From: Druceiella hillmani
Taxonomy: Eukaryota; Arthropoda; Insecta; Lepidoptera; Hepialidae
Direction: 5' to 3'
Assembly: GCA_039881145.1 (NCBI GenBank)
Contig: JAYKKI010000016.1
Span: forward strand, 10,131,001 to 10,195,000
Length of the DNA stretch: 64,000 bases
The notes under the pieces were generated by a model. It searched no databases, was not told where the DNA came from, and saw only the letters and a list, made by a program, of their open reading frames with translations. Shown here in pieces: positions 1-11,645 of this stretch (positions are counted from its first letter, which is position 1; every line of letters begins with the position of its first letter). A program made the position numbers and the translations under genes.

Positions 1-700
1 TTTGACCTATGAAGGCTTCACCTTTACAATTCTACATGGCAGTTGACTACGAAAATAAATAAAAGTACGTAGACAAAATCATGTATCCAAGAGAATATCT
101 TTCATTGATGGAAAGAAAATCACATTTTATTATATAAAAAACTTAATTCACCTGCTTCAGAAAAATGCAAATAATATCTGTTACAAACTAATTAAAATAC
201 GAAAGATCAAAGTTCTTCATAAGATGAAACTCTATGCAGTCGGTAGATGACAAAAAGTTTCAGTAATTTCGCTTCATATTCTTGCTATATAAGTAGATAT
301 TACCTGAATTGACAGCTAATTTAAATAGTTTTCATGAAATAAATTTAAACTCTCTTCATACGTACCTTAATTAAAAAAAACTAGTAAAATTTGCTTTTAA
401 ACAGAATTTTAAGCCTATTTTCAATAAACCTTGCATCTGTTCGTGCCATAACTTAATATATCAGAAGTGGACTACTGATAAAGCATAGGCACGTAACTAT
501 GTTTTTATTAAAATATGTAAGAAATTGAGGATCTAACTACCCTAACGTATGTCAATATACAAATTAAATCGTGATAAGTAATTAGTTACGTTGACAAAAA
601 TTTTAACATTTACTGATAAATAGTTTGAATGAAGTAAACTAAGATTCATTTACACAAGCTGCCTTTGACGATAAAAAAACTTAAGAAATAAATATTTTTC
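1..700. other. No gene recognised
   Basis: AT-rich sequence. I saw no protein-like reading frame and no recognisable transposon before the dispersed repeat that begins at about 702. Confidence 0.6.
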
Positions 701-701
701 A

Positions 702-1153
702 GGGTTCCGTATAGGATCACTTGGTTGTCCGTCTGTCTGTTTGTCATGACCCTTTTTCTCAACATTGTGTGGAGGAATCACATTAACTTTAAATACTTAG
801 GTCCGTAGTCCCTTATAACTATAAAAAATCGAGCTTCTAAATCAACGCAATCAAGAATCAAGAATAAACCTGAAAATACGGTCATTTATGCCACATTTTT
901 TGACACTCGCAAATAAATTAAACTTTATAGGGTACTTCACGTTGACCTTAAATCATGAAATTTCGCAGGAAGCATGGTCTCATAGCACATGTAAAGGAAA
1001 CATTTTAAAATTATTAATTTCTGGTTACAATACATAAAAAAAAATTTTTGAAACAATTTTATAAATAGTTTAGTAATATTATGTGGCTTTAAATGTTTAT
1101 AAGTGCCTTAATGTTTACGGAACCCTCGTGGTGCGAGTTTCACTCGTACTTTA
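702..1153 (+). mobile_element. Dispersed insect repeat, copy 1 (GGGTTCCGTA ... TACGGAACCC)
   Basis: The copy begins with GGGTTCCGTA at 702 and has the inverted counterpart TACGGAACCC near 1116-1125, followed by a tail reading GTGCGAGTTTCACTCG. Just inside the start is a CCGTCTGTCTGTTTGTC run at about 728. The middle carries a line reading like GGGTACTTCACGTTGACC (about 930). From memory of insect genomes, this arrangement belongs to a widespread non-coding repeat especially common in Lepidoptera; I cannot name its family with certainty. Two more 3' portions lie in this window on the other strand, at 30880-31015 and 49573-49700, which supports a dispersed repeat rather than unique sequence. 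No open frame is visible inside. Confidence 0.6.
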
Positions 1154-1159
1154 CAGATT

Positions 1160-2770
1160 TTTTTAACATAACAAATGATTTAGGTAATTTTCCACACGGA
1201 AAATTTAAATCATTTTCCCTACTGGTCTCCCGTATGTAAAATTATGAAATTATGTCACGTTGATGCATATGAAAATCACAACAACGAAATCCAAAAAAGG
1301 GTAATGGAAATAAACTATTTAAATTTAGATGAATTGTCGAATGCAGACTGACTGATCAAAACGTTTGGGAACGTCTGTTATAGTAACCCGGCATTTTTCC
1401 TTTTGATTCTACGAGAAAACAAATAGTAAACTTTTTATGCTCTGATAACAAAAAAAGAAATCACAATACGTATTTATACATTTAATTTGTTTATATCACA
1501 ATAAAAAAACATTTCCAATTTAAACGAAATCATTCTATGTAGAATGTGTATATATACAAGTTCTGTGTACATATGCTTGATGGTGTTAGAAACGTAATTA
1601 GAGTGGAAGGTGTTTATAGTGGAAGTACAAATGTAAAAGATTTCAATATAATATCCGTCGTAAAATACAGATCTTAATTTAACTCTATAAAAATAGTAGG
1701 CATATCTGACAAAGTTGAAACTATATCTTTTAATCCCCTATAAGATTTCCACAAACCTCTACTAATGGGACCAGAGACTCTGGTCGTTTTTGTGTTATTT
1801 TTGCTAATTTATTAGGCCTACACTATCTAGTGCTTTTTTTATGTATTTTGATAATTCCGTTTCATTATTTATTATTCGTTTGTTCTCCACTATTATTTTT
1901 TTAAAAATCCTTTTTATTTTATGGAACAAGCATCACTTAAAGGGATATTGCATTATCTCCAAAAAAGAAATCAATACAAGAATTTTTTTTACCAATTTTG
2001 TTTTTAGCAACACCAAAATTTTTTTACAGTATTTTTAGCTTTTTCTTCAATAAACGCTTTAAATAGAAAAAAGGAATATAATTATCAAATATTAAATAAG
2101 AAGGGAAATGGGTAGAATGAAAAGTTTTGAAAATATATTGGAAATGTGATTATCGACAGCCTTTTATTTAAATACAACTAAATATAACAGCCCATGTTTT
2201 AACTCAATTCATCAATAGGATTCTTATTAACGTTATGTTTCAATATTTCTAATGTTCTCTTCCTTTGAAGAGATGTTTTAACTTAGAATAGTTACATCTT
2301 AGTCTGCAAATATTACGTTGATCTATTTCTCAATATTGAGTCATTTTTAGTATGTAGCATGGTTACTAGATAAGAAAGAAAAAGGACATAAAATATGAGA
2401 ACATCTTTGCAATGTACGAGGACATTCGTGATGAGTGCCCCTCTTTGCCAATTGTCTATTCCATATAAACGATGATTGTAACTTCAGCTAAAATAATGTA
2501 ATATAAATAATGAAAAAAATAGATCATTTTAGACAATGGCGTAAAATTAAGGTGTTTTGAAGTTTACGTAAAAAAATCGGCCGGCCTTAGTTTGTTTCCC
2601 TTGAACATACAACTGCTAAAAGTTCTATGAAGTAATCCCTATAAGAAATCCTTTAAGTTTACTAGCTGGTTAGATAGTAAGGATTTACGGCGACCTGTAA
2701 GTTAATAAAAGTAAAACTAACGAGGTATGGTTTTAAACAAATCTGGATGCAATGGTAAGACAATTCTAAT
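1160..2770. other. No gene recognised
   Basis: AT-rich sequence with short T and A runs. Frames are broken everywhere; the one open stretch (1841-2038) is T/A-rich with low-complexity composition (runs of F, I and L) and has no gene-like features. Confidence 0.55.
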
Positions 2771-2777
2771 TATATGA

Positions 2778-2995
2778 TCTTTAAAAGATAGTCATCCCAC
2801 ATGCCTGTATTTAACTCCTTGTCTATGGCGATAAAGATACTCTTATTTGACGCTCTTTTATTCACTAAAAGGTCTAAAAAACTTACGCTTGTTGTTCTCA
2901 TAGCGTAGAATTTCGGGGAGAAAATAGTATTTAACTACTCTCTCTTGTTTGAAGGACCTGGGAGTTGAATAATAACAATAAACTTTAAACAAAGA
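2778..2995 (-). pseudogene. Possible reverse-transcriptase fragment, Penelope-like (weak)
   Basis: On the minus strand one frame reads for about 54 codons, including SFLDLLVNKR followed by a stretch ending LNTGMWDDY and a stop. An FLD motif followed by a strand and an NTG motif recalls the end of the reverse transcriptase palm in Penelope-like elements and LINEs. A second minus-strand frame over the same bases is also open for about 45 codons, which weakens the case. If real, this is a short decayed scrap. The link to the hammerhead-bearing foldback repeats elsewhere in the window is inference only. Confidence 0.2.
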
Positions 2996-3183
2996 CACGA
3001 TAAAATATTTTAATTTTTTAAAATTATTTTTTTACATTAAATAGGAATTAGAGACCAAAGATATACGGGATAGTAAAGTCACAGATGTAATGTGCAACGG
3101 AGGACCATAAATGAAAAAAATTCTTACAGCCACTCTAAATTATATTAAATATATTAATGCAGCCAGAGATCTACTAGATTAAG

Positions 3184-3328
3184 TGTGTTCTGAAGATATA
3201 TTTTACACAATAAGCGAGGCTTCCGCAAAACGACTTTTGCTCCAACTAACTAACTTCAGCATAGACGAGATCAACGAATTGATACTTAAGAGTGCCGACA
3301 CCCTCAGAGATTCACGTAATGTTACAGG
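3184..3328 (+). CDS. Candidate internal exon, unknown protein (gene A, first visible exon)
   Basis: The plus strand stays open for 48 codons with non-AT-driven composition; a central part reads LLLQLTNFSIDEINELILKS, a mixed polar and hydrophobic helical pattern. The frame closes with TGA directly after a possible donor (ACAGG|GTGAAC at 3329). An in-frame TAA at 3180-3182 means the exon must start after it. The nearest acceptor, GATTAAG, is weak; a stronger one, TTCTTACAG at 3129, would include the stop. The exon ends two bases into a codon, and the candidate at 12349 begins with the one base needed to finish it. I do not recognise the protein. It may instead be a pseudogene, given the stop and the weak acceptor. 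Confidence 0.4.
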
Positions 3329-3339
3329 GTGAACCAGTA

Positions 3340-6130
3340 GTAGTACATAAACCTGATTTCTGTGTTTTCAAGACCATATACGGAAAATAAAATTTTTGAC
3401 TAGTTGTTCGTCAATTTATGTGTGCTTTCCACACTCAAATTTTTTGCTCAGAAAATCTCTTGATTATAACTTGAAGGATGGTATACATTTTTTATAACAA
3501 AAATAAGTAGAAGTGAAAAACTTTACCTGTTCTTATTTTCATCGCGATCAAGACAGTGTCATAAGATTCGGAGGCAGCTTACAGTTCCTCCTTAAACTAC
3601 ATTACGTATTAATAAAAATGAGTTCCAGGTCCTATTCATTGTGAAAGTCAATTTAACTAGTAAAATAATCTCACACGGCCAGTTATACATCGTCCTCTAA
3701 GTAAAATGGGAAAAGTATTCTAAATATTATCCCTTAGAATATAGTAAGCATTCGAATTATTTGTCATATCCGAAATATTCCAATTACTTTAGAAGAAAAT
3801 TATTATGCCGTTTGAATATTACCTAACCTTTTTCCACGCGTGTAGAAAAAAGGTTACATATTATTAAAATAAAAATATCTCTAAAACAATCTTGTATCGT
3901 ATCAACTCCAAAGATCATATAGAGATATAAATGCATACGTCCAAATTTACAGATAACGATCCCTTCTGTGATTACCGCAACCACTGTCCAGACTTTGGGG
4001 AATAATTATGATTGAGGAAATTGACCATTATCCTTAAGAGAGTCATAGGCTACACTAAATAGCAATTACTATCGTCATAAATAACTTTAATACATTTTTG
4101 TCTTTTATTTCCTTTGCTTTTTAAGTATTTGGATTATACAACATCAAGTATAGTATAAGACAGATAACCGTGACTGTTTGAAATATATGCAAATGTATAA
4201 TGATCATTGTAAATCTGTCACAATAGTTCGAATATTAAATCCTTCATTTAATATATAGTTAGTTTAATGAATCAATTAGTTTTATTTTCCCTGAGAAGTA
4301 TGAACATGAATTTTAGCTTTCATGGATGCATATATTTTTATAACAACATTAATATAAAAGAGGAAAAATATTTCAAAATTGTTTAAATATTATCTTAAAT
4401 TAATTACATTTTTTTCGCACTAATTTTTAAGTTAGGCAATCATTACTTAGGGAGAAATAATTGACTGATCGGTAAAATGTAAAATACAAATATATTTGTG
4501 CTGCATGTTTATTCTCTTTTAACAAATTTTCGATATACATGTGCAAATGAAAAATTAGCAAACTCTCAGTTTTTCCACAACTATTTATTATTAGTAAAGA
4601 TTAGCTATGAAAGACATGACATGGTGAATTGCTCAGTTATAAATGGCCATTACAAATGGAGGTAGGATATATTTTTTTATGATAATATTGTTAGTTATTT
4701 GATATTAATTTTATAATATTAGGTAATATTATTAGTTATTAATATGTTTATTCAATCTATACAGTATGTAAATTATAAATATTTTGCTAATTGCCATGGC
4801 ATTAAAATATTAACGAATTTTCTAGGTGTTTTTTATATTAAAACAATTACGAAATCTTTTTAATTTGGTTTTAAAACTAGTTTACCTTCTTTAAATAAAT
4901 ACAAAACTATTTTATTTTCCAAATATGCAAAGGATAATTGGAGCTTTTGCATGTTTAAAAACCAAAATAAAAGTTTTCTTGTTTATTTAAATGTTGCGAA
5001 ACACGCCAGAAAGTGATAAAATACTTTTAAAGTCTTACATTACAAGCTTTGTGAAGCAAAGTTTTCTAAATTACGGAGATGAAAATAAAATTTAGAATTG
5101 TGTCCGCGCTGCTCTTAACGTGTGACGCAGAATGGAGTAAAATGAATCAAACTAATAGCACACTCATTAACCAATAGCACACTCCATAAAGTTTTGATAG
5201 CGTTAGAGAGTTAAAAATTGTTTTACAATTCTAATGAGTTTTGACCACTTTTTATAATTTTAAAATATAAAAAAATTATTTTATTATTAAAAATAAGTAT
5301 ATTTGAGTCATTGAATTTAGTTTCAGAATTTATACTTAAACATAATTTATATATAATCACCGTAAAATTTATACTAAGCATATAAAAATATTCGATCAGA
5401 TCCGTTGCGATTTAATTTATGTTAGGTAAACACATAATATTTTTCTATAAATATGTAAAACAAAGTTTTAAAATTTTTTACAGTTCCCATTTTGAATAAT
5501 CCGTCTAATATACCCATCAGAAAGCACTTTGACTTCAAATCGATTCTAAAAATTCCACTACGATATACTTTTGCTAAAGCAAATTATTCTTTCAGCGAGA
5601 TTGCAAACGTTAAAATTCAGAATCATTAAAATACATCGAGGGTACGCTTCAGCAATACCTAAGGACCCTCCAATACTCTCGACAGTCACAATTGTGGCCG
5701 ATAATGGCGGCTATTGGCTGCGCACGGCGTCCATAACACAAATGGTTCTAGCATGAAGGATCAAGTCATAGAAGATATAACAAGTTTATTATCTCAGTTC
5801 ATAGCACAGAGATCTGTTTTGAGACACTAAGTACATACATTTACAATATAAAGAGATACTGTTTCAGAATACGGTATACATGAGCTTTCTCGTAGACGTT
5901 ATTTTCTTTTATGTTTCGTTTCTATGGTAATGCATATCTAGTATCGTAATAAAATATCTTCAGTCCATTGCTGTTCCAATTATGGTATGACGTAAGAAAT
6001 TTACGTTATATTATTAGTAGCAATTAGGCTTACAAATTAATTTGCTCTACTGTTCATCCAAAACCACAAAGGACGATTATATTTATTGACTGAACAGGGT
6101 TATATTTACTGACGACGCCATTTGTGAAAA
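3340..6130. other. Intron-like or intergenic, mostly featureless
   Basis: Mostly AT-rich. A stretch at 3490-3642 is open on plus and also looks exon-like on minus (CAG|GTAAAG donor reading left from 3526), so neither is trusted. A short hairpin lies at 3823-3856 (AACCTTTTTC with its complement). Around 5100-5190 the phrase CCAATAGCACACTC is nearly repeated. No gene is supported. Confidence 0.5.
5640..5756. promoter_or_regulatory. Small GC-richer patch with CCAAT and GGCGGC motifs
   Basis: A roughly 110-base patch richer in G and C than its surroundings contains AATGGCGGC, a CCAAT box on the minus strand (ATTGGCTGCGC) and several CpG. A 61-codon plus-strand frame covers it but is not recognisable. 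It could be a small promoter, a short conserved non-coding element or a fragment of an exon. There is no independent support. Confidence 0.2.
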
Positions 6131-6141
6131 GAAGATGGAAA

Positions 6142-6430
6142 ACTGACTGCAAGGCCCTATTAATATCTCAATATCGATGGAAGTTACATATAAAAGTGAT
6201 ATAAGCTCTTATGTTCCATGTTAAAATAAGAGTGTATAAATATTTCTTCCGCGGTTTTTAAAACCAAAGCGCTATTTACTTGCCGAAAAATGCTGACTGC
6301 AAAGCACGGTTAATGTCTTAATATTGATGTAAGTTACATATAAAAGTAATATAAGGTTTTAGATTTCATATTAAAATAAAAGTGTATAAACATTTTATTT
6401 AAACTAAGGCGCTATTTACTTGTCGAAACC
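6142..6430. repeat. Tandem duplication, two units of about 150 and 140 bp
   Basis: Unit 1 starts at ACTGACTGCAA (6142) and unit 2 at GCTGACTGCAA (6292). Shared landmarks in order are AGTTACATATAAAAGT, AGTGTATAAA and GCGCTATTTACTTG (6269 and 6409). Divergence is visible throughout and unit 2 is about 10 bases shorter, so the duplication is not recent. No open frame spans the units. Confidence 0.8.
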
Positions 6431-6568
6431 ACTAATATTTTGAAGGTTCAAAAACTCTTTTATTTTGTAAACAGTTTCTTCATAAAACAGAATCACAAGG
6501 GATATTCAACTGGAGAATGAACAATATTTAATTTCTGCAAAATAATATAATTTGCTTTCAATATTATA

Positions 6569-6578
6569 TTTATATATA

Positions 6579-6634
<56 letters not shown>

Positions 6635-6636
6635 TG

Positions 6637-6688
<52 letters not shown>
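6569..6688. repeat. (TA)n microsatellite
   Basis: About 120 bases of nearly pure TA with a few C or G interruptions. The reading frame through it encodes only Tyr-Ile repeats and is not a gene. Confidence 0.95.
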
Positions 6689-6695
<7 letters not shown>

Positions 6696-7101
6696 CATAG
6701 ATTGCTAATAGGCAGATTTATATTTGCACTTTTTTCTTTATTACAAAAATTTGTATTGGCCAGATATTCTACCGTGGCAAAGAAATTAAATATAACTTTA
6801 TCCAAAATTATTTCCTTGTAGCACTGTATGTTCGTAACATATTGTTATTTCAGTTCAACATATCGGTGAAAGGTGGCGTTTTAATTGTTTACCCACCACA
6901 AAATGATTTGGCGCTAGCGTGAAACTAGACGTTTTATGGATTTAATACCTTGAAGATCAAACAAAAAATACTTTGAACTTGGCTTAACAAAACGTACAGT
7001 TTAGATTTATTTGATCAATAATCAGTGAAACAGAAAACAATCGATACACGTATTTCCATTCCCATAATGTAAGTCGACTATGTTGACTTGAAGAAATGGG
7101 T

Positions 7102-7140
7102 GTTCTAGTATCATACCTATGTTACATTTGATACTAGAAC
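7102..7140. repeat. Short inverted repeat
   Basis: GTTCTAGTATCA at 7102-7113 is matched by its exact complement TGATACTAGAAC at 7129-7140, with a 15-base loop. No T-run follows, and its role is unknown. Confidence 0.7.
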
Positions 7141-7582
7141 TAACTTAGAATGATATTAAAGTACATGAAAATAAATCTTTCACGTAGATAAAGTTTAAAC
7201 CCAGTATGTCGCACTTAAAGGAAGGTTTATTTTACATGAAAGCTTTGAAACTTAGGCCCGTATGTACATATGTGTGATGTTCTCAAAGCACGTTCAACGA
7301 TTTTTTAGGCTCTGTATTTTTCTATATTAATTTTCTCTGAATATTGATACGAAAATACTAACACAAAACTTATAAATTCTTGCCTCTTTTTCCTAGTTCA
7401 TTTTTTCTCCAAAATCTGTGTTTTTTTAAATTTATTATTATGAGAGAAGCAATCGTAACTGGCACTTCCTATAATTGAAGGAACCATAAATTTTAGAACT
7501 ATAATTTATTGCAAAGACTATAGCTTCATAGTAAATGTGGTGAAATAAAAATATTTTTGAACAAAATAATAAAATATAATTA

Positions 7583-7583
<1 letters not shown>

Positions 7584-7632
<49 letters not shown>
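7584..7632. repeat. (TA)n microsatellite
   Basis: About 49 bases of pure TA repeat. Confidence 0.95.
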
Positions 7633-7635
<3 letters not shown>

Positions 7636-8167
7636 TATATAATACATTGTGCGGTTTCTTAAAATCGGAAAGTAATTATGATTTTTAATAAAACAAACAC
7701 AAAAAAATAGCTTTTCCTTTTTTAAAGTATGTTTATATAAGTATGTTTATATACCTTTCTAAAAAAAATATTTTTTTTATTAAAATAATGAAAATATAGC
7801 TGATTTGTAAACAGAAAACTTATTTATCTCAGGTCTTTTTTCAAAATACTCTATTGTGGTTCGATTTGAACCAAAGCTTTCTGGGTATACATGCACGATA
7901 ATATAATTGTACATCGACATGGCCGCTCAAAAAGTTCCTCTTCATTTTGTCTAGAATATTTTTAACTTGTTTTTATATATTTTTTCTAAATTTCTTTAGT
8001 ACTTAATTTTATGTCATAGAACGTATATCCCATTCGTTTATCCTTTATCCCATGTGAGAATCGACTAATAAAATTCCGAACCGTAACCTAAATAATAAAA
8101 CTTAGAACCTGTCAATTTAACTTTTCCGAAACCATGTTTTCTTTTATTAACTAATTATATATATGTT

Positions 8168-8427
8168 GAATATATTTGGCGTTAATTTTGTAGAAATTCA
8201 TTTTTCACAATTAAATGAAACTACGTGATGTAGTATTATTTCTACTTTTGTTTAATTTCTTTACCACGACCTAGGTTTCGTTGTATTACAACATCGTCAG
8301 GTGGGATATTAGCAAAGATCTTTTCTAATATCCCACCTGAAGATGTAATACAACAAAACCTAGGTCGTGGTAAAGAAATTAAAGAAAGTAGAAATAATAC
8401 TACATCACGTAGTTTCATTTAATTGTG
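8168..8427. mobile_element. Hammerhead-bearing foldback element, copy H1
   Basis: A single-copy tail (about 38 bases containing TATTTGGCGTTAATTTTG) is followed by a long inverted repeat, arms about 8206-8311 and 8325-8427, that starts CACAATTAAATG and ends with its complement ATTTAATTGTG. The element is bounded by exact 12-base direct repeats TATATATATGTT at 8156-8167 and 8428-8439, a target-site duplication. The left arm, read on the minus strand, keeps CTGACGA, a GTTGTAATACAAC hairpin, GAAAC and CTAGGTC, which fits a hammerhead core. The right arm has lost bases in the hairpin and reads AAAA in place of GAAA. There is no protein-coding capacity. It is probably a non-autonomous retroelement related to Penelope-like elements. 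Confidence 0.75.
8282..8327. repeat. Apex hairpin of element H1
   Basis: The centre of the inverted repeat pairs GTGGGATATTAG with CTAATATCCCAC around a short AGATC-containing loop. On the plus strand the sequence just after the hairpin is the CTGAAGA box. Confidence 0.7.
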
Positions 8428-8603
8428 TATATATATGTTATAATTATCCTTCTGGTGGTCAAAAGTTGGAAAATCGATAAATGTTATTTTCTCAGAATTA
8501 AAATTCCAACCTGAACGCAGATTTTATAATTGTAATATTTTGGATAGATACATGTCTTTTGTTCCTATATATTAATGGAATAATACAAGCACAGTTTTAA
8601 CAG

Positions 8604-8605
<2 letters not shown>

Positions 8606-8654
<49 letters not shown>

Positions 8655-8657
8655 CAT

Positions 8658-8708
<51 letters not shown>

Positions 8709-8735
8709 TATATGTGTGTGTGTGTGTGTGTGTGT
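8606..8735. repeat. Compound (TA)n-(TG)n microsatellite
   Basis: About 100 bases of TA with GTATATATACATATACATG interruptions are followed by about 25 bases of TG. The frame across it on the minus strand is Tyr-Ile and Thr-His repeats only. Confidence 0.95.
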
Positions 8736-8739
8736 AAAA

Positions 8740-9560
8740 AATCGAAAGAAGCTAGGAATGTGTTATGGCATCGTATAAATATTAAAATTTCAATTAAACA
8801 CAAATTTCTTTTACGATTTCAGTCTAAATTATATTTTTTTAGCAAAAATATTTTATATTTACATTTTCATTACCAATAATGAGATATAGGAATAATGTAG
8901 CATACGAGTATTACTTAGAAGTACTTGATAAAAATTAGATCTCGCTTTATTTTTTTATATTGCCGTTTCAAAATATCACTTTCTCATTCAGTCATTATGA
9001 GGATCATAGTCGTTCTAATGTATGCATAATGAATCACAAAATATAAAATGTTTGGATAATATGCAACTCTAAAACATTTGTTGACTCGGATTAGTGACGA
9101 ATTAATTCCATCCGCAAGCGTGTATTCAAATTTTATTTAGAGTGTGATTTTCGAAACTAATTTTCATTGATTTTAATTTGTAATACATGTACTGATTTCT
9201 AAATTTGAAACAATGTTTCTTTGACAAAGTTTAAACGATACAGAAATATGATGAAACACAACGGAAATTAAAAGCAAATATTTTTTAGGATACCGAAAAG
9301 AAATTTGAAAAGGAGTTAATGCTAAAGAAAAAAAATGACTCTCTAATTTGGTATAATCTTTGAAAAATTCAAAAACCTATGTCGTAAACGAATTCGGTGA
9401 CTTATATGGAGATGTGGTATAATATTAAATGCACTGTAAGATTTTCCCAAATGACAGTTTCGTTAATAAAAATTGCACGTAAGAACCAGTCTACCCTTAC
9501 ATCGGCAGGTAGGATTATTATTCAAAATTTTGTTTTTGCTAAGTGTCCACTTGAGTGACT
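8740..9560. other. No gene recognised
   Basis: AT-rich; I saw no open frame, repeat unit or transposon signature. Confidence 0.55.
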
Positions 9561-9569
9561 ACGCATTTA

Positions 9570-9615
9570 AAAGGTTTTGTGGGACGTGCAAGACAACGTA
9601 AATAGGTCAAGGTGA
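9570..9615. repeat. Short dispersed repeat, copy a
   Basis: The phrase GCATTTAAAAGGTTTTGTGG followed by GACGTG recurs in diverged form at about 24620 and 25862. The similarity extends only about 40-45 bases. Its family is unknown. Confidence 0.45.
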
Positions 9616-9619
9616 GTGT

Positions 9620-11366
9620 GATTGTTTAATGAGAGTACATTACGATTAAAATTTACTGTTTCATTACGCGGATGTGACCGCAAATTCATATAGCCTTTTC
9701 ATTTTAAGGGAAGATTTTTCGAATGCACATATTTATGAAGCTTGTTCAAATACACTAATGCCGACTATTCTGGGTCGTAATATTGATGATTAGACCATTG
9801 AATTAAGTTTCTATTTACAAATTTGAGTTTAAATTCAATTAAATTTAAGAATAAAAAAATTAAGTTGGTACGCATCATTATCGGATGTAAAAATTGTTTA
9901 CTGAAATTTTCTATTGGTTGTTTAACTTTTCAAATTTGAGATAAATGTCAATATTGAGATAAGTGGTTTTTTTAACTTTACGAATAAAGATTTAAGCGTA
10001 CATTTACTCTGCATTGCTCATTTATTTTTTATTTTTAAACTTTGATATTGTTATAATTACATGGGTAAATAAGTTTATTTCATATTCCAAGTAACATTTT
10101 AAAATTTTTTTTCTACGTAATAAGTTTTAACCATTGACATGGAGAACTTAAGATTCAGATATGAATACTATTAAAATTTATTTAAAACATATTTTCAAAG
10201 TAAGGCTTTATTACCTTTATGTCATGCATTACTTTTTATCGTGTGCAAATAATTTTTATTTTGTGACTTACATATATTTTTATGAAATTTTACATTTTAC
10301 TGTCGTCATTTATATATCCTATTCACTGTATTTCATTAAACTATTTGTCATTCATTTAAATTTTATTCTCCTATCGATATTTTAATTGTTCCAACCGTTT
10401 TTATGACTCTTAAACACATGTTGTCTGGAAACTGTGTGTACGTCTCCTATATAAATAATGAGTTATTTTTTGTTAATACACTTAAGTGCATAAAAAAATT
10501 ACCGGTGTGATATACTTAAGTGAATGTTATTTATGTATTGAAAAATAAAATACATAGATAGCTAAAAACCTATGCTGGGAATTTCAGGATTCTGCAGCGT
10601 AGTTAATTACTTAATTATAATACAATTGGTGTACAAAAATTTGTATACTTTATTGCAATGAATTATTTTATAATCAGTTAACAATAGAAAGAAATTTCCT
10701 TTTGTTTTCAAATACTAAACTTCGGATAAATTTTGTTTTCGGACAAAGTAGTTCTAGACAGAAGTCTGAATTCGAATTTGATGTTTTTTCTAATTTTTTT
10801 TTTTATGTTATTCTTCTAAAACAACGTTATTTGTTAATAGAATTTTAATAAAACTTTTTCTCCTGCTCTTAGAGTACATTCAGTATACAGAGTCCATATT
10901 TTGAATAGAAGCGAGTTTCTCTTTAAAAATATATTTATTTATTTTGGAAGTGTATATATTCTCTTTAAAGAATGTATTTTTTGTCGTGTATTTTGTGGGT
11001 AATTAAAAAATGTTATGTATACATGTTATCGTATTTTTAGATCTTTTTATACCATATTAATTATGATATTATTTGTTATCAAAGTGGGTAAAATATAAAC
11101 AGTGGATGTCCACAACATTTTGTTGGTTTCTTCATGTGTTTATTTAAATATATACGTAGTACATGACTACTATTATCGGTAAATATTTTTTTTTAAATTT
11201 TATCTTGAATCCAAACTAAACTGTATGATTATATTCATTACCAAAGTATTCACTTCAACAGTATTTGTCTTAAGCACCCCGAATTTCTTTTCCGTGCCTT
11301 ATACTTTACGATGCCTATCAAGATATAAGACAGGAGTATTATTCTGATTTTATAAAAAATCATAAG
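9620..11366. other. No gene recognised
   Basis: AT-rich. The 74-codon open frame at 10161-10385 is a run of Tyr, Phe, Ile and Leu codons typical of random AT-rich DNA and has no domain or splice context. Confidence 0.55.
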
Positions 11367-11379
11367 ATATAATGTAATC

Positions 11380-11645
11380 CACAATTAAATTAAACTACGT
11401 GATGTAGTGTTATTTCTACTTTCTTTAATTTCTTTACCACGACCTAGGTTTCGTTGTATTACAACATCTATATTAGCAAAGATCTTAGCAAGTATCTTTG
11501 ATAATATCCCACCTGAAGATGTTGTAATACAACGAAACCTAGATCGTAGTAAAGAAATTAATGAAAGTAGAAATAATACTACATCAAGTAGTTTCATTTA
11601 ATTGTGAATAATGAATTTCTACAAAATTAACGCCAAATATATTCA
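11380..11645. mobile_element. Hammerhead-bearing foldback element, copy H2 (inverted orientation)
   Basis: The order is reversed relative to H1: inverted repeat first (11380-11606), then the tail containing AAAATTAACGCCAAATA. Direct repeats ATATAATGTAATC (13 bases) flank it at 11367-11379 and 11646-11658. The right arm reads CCTGAAGATG, hairpin, GAAACCTAGATCGTAG; the left arm has lost the CUGANGA box. Because the arms mirror each other, both strands show an open frame of about 65-70 codons here (LRxRFRCITTS in each). These are artefacts of the inverted repeat and not genes. Confidence 0.75.

Noticed and set aside
2778..2995. Firm call of a Penelope reverse transcriptase
   Set aside because: Two competing frames and only one motif; kept as a weak feature only.
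3490..3642. Exon-like stretch open on plus, with a good donor on minus
   Set aside because: Both strands look equally plausible and neither has a proper acceptor; no way to choose.
6506..8803. Tyr-Ile repeat frames at 6506-6805, 7438-7647 and 8606-8803
   Set aside because: They are translations of (TA)n microsatellites.
11385..11601. Two opposed open frames of 64-70 codons
   Set aside because: They arise from the mirror symmetry of foldback copy H2.
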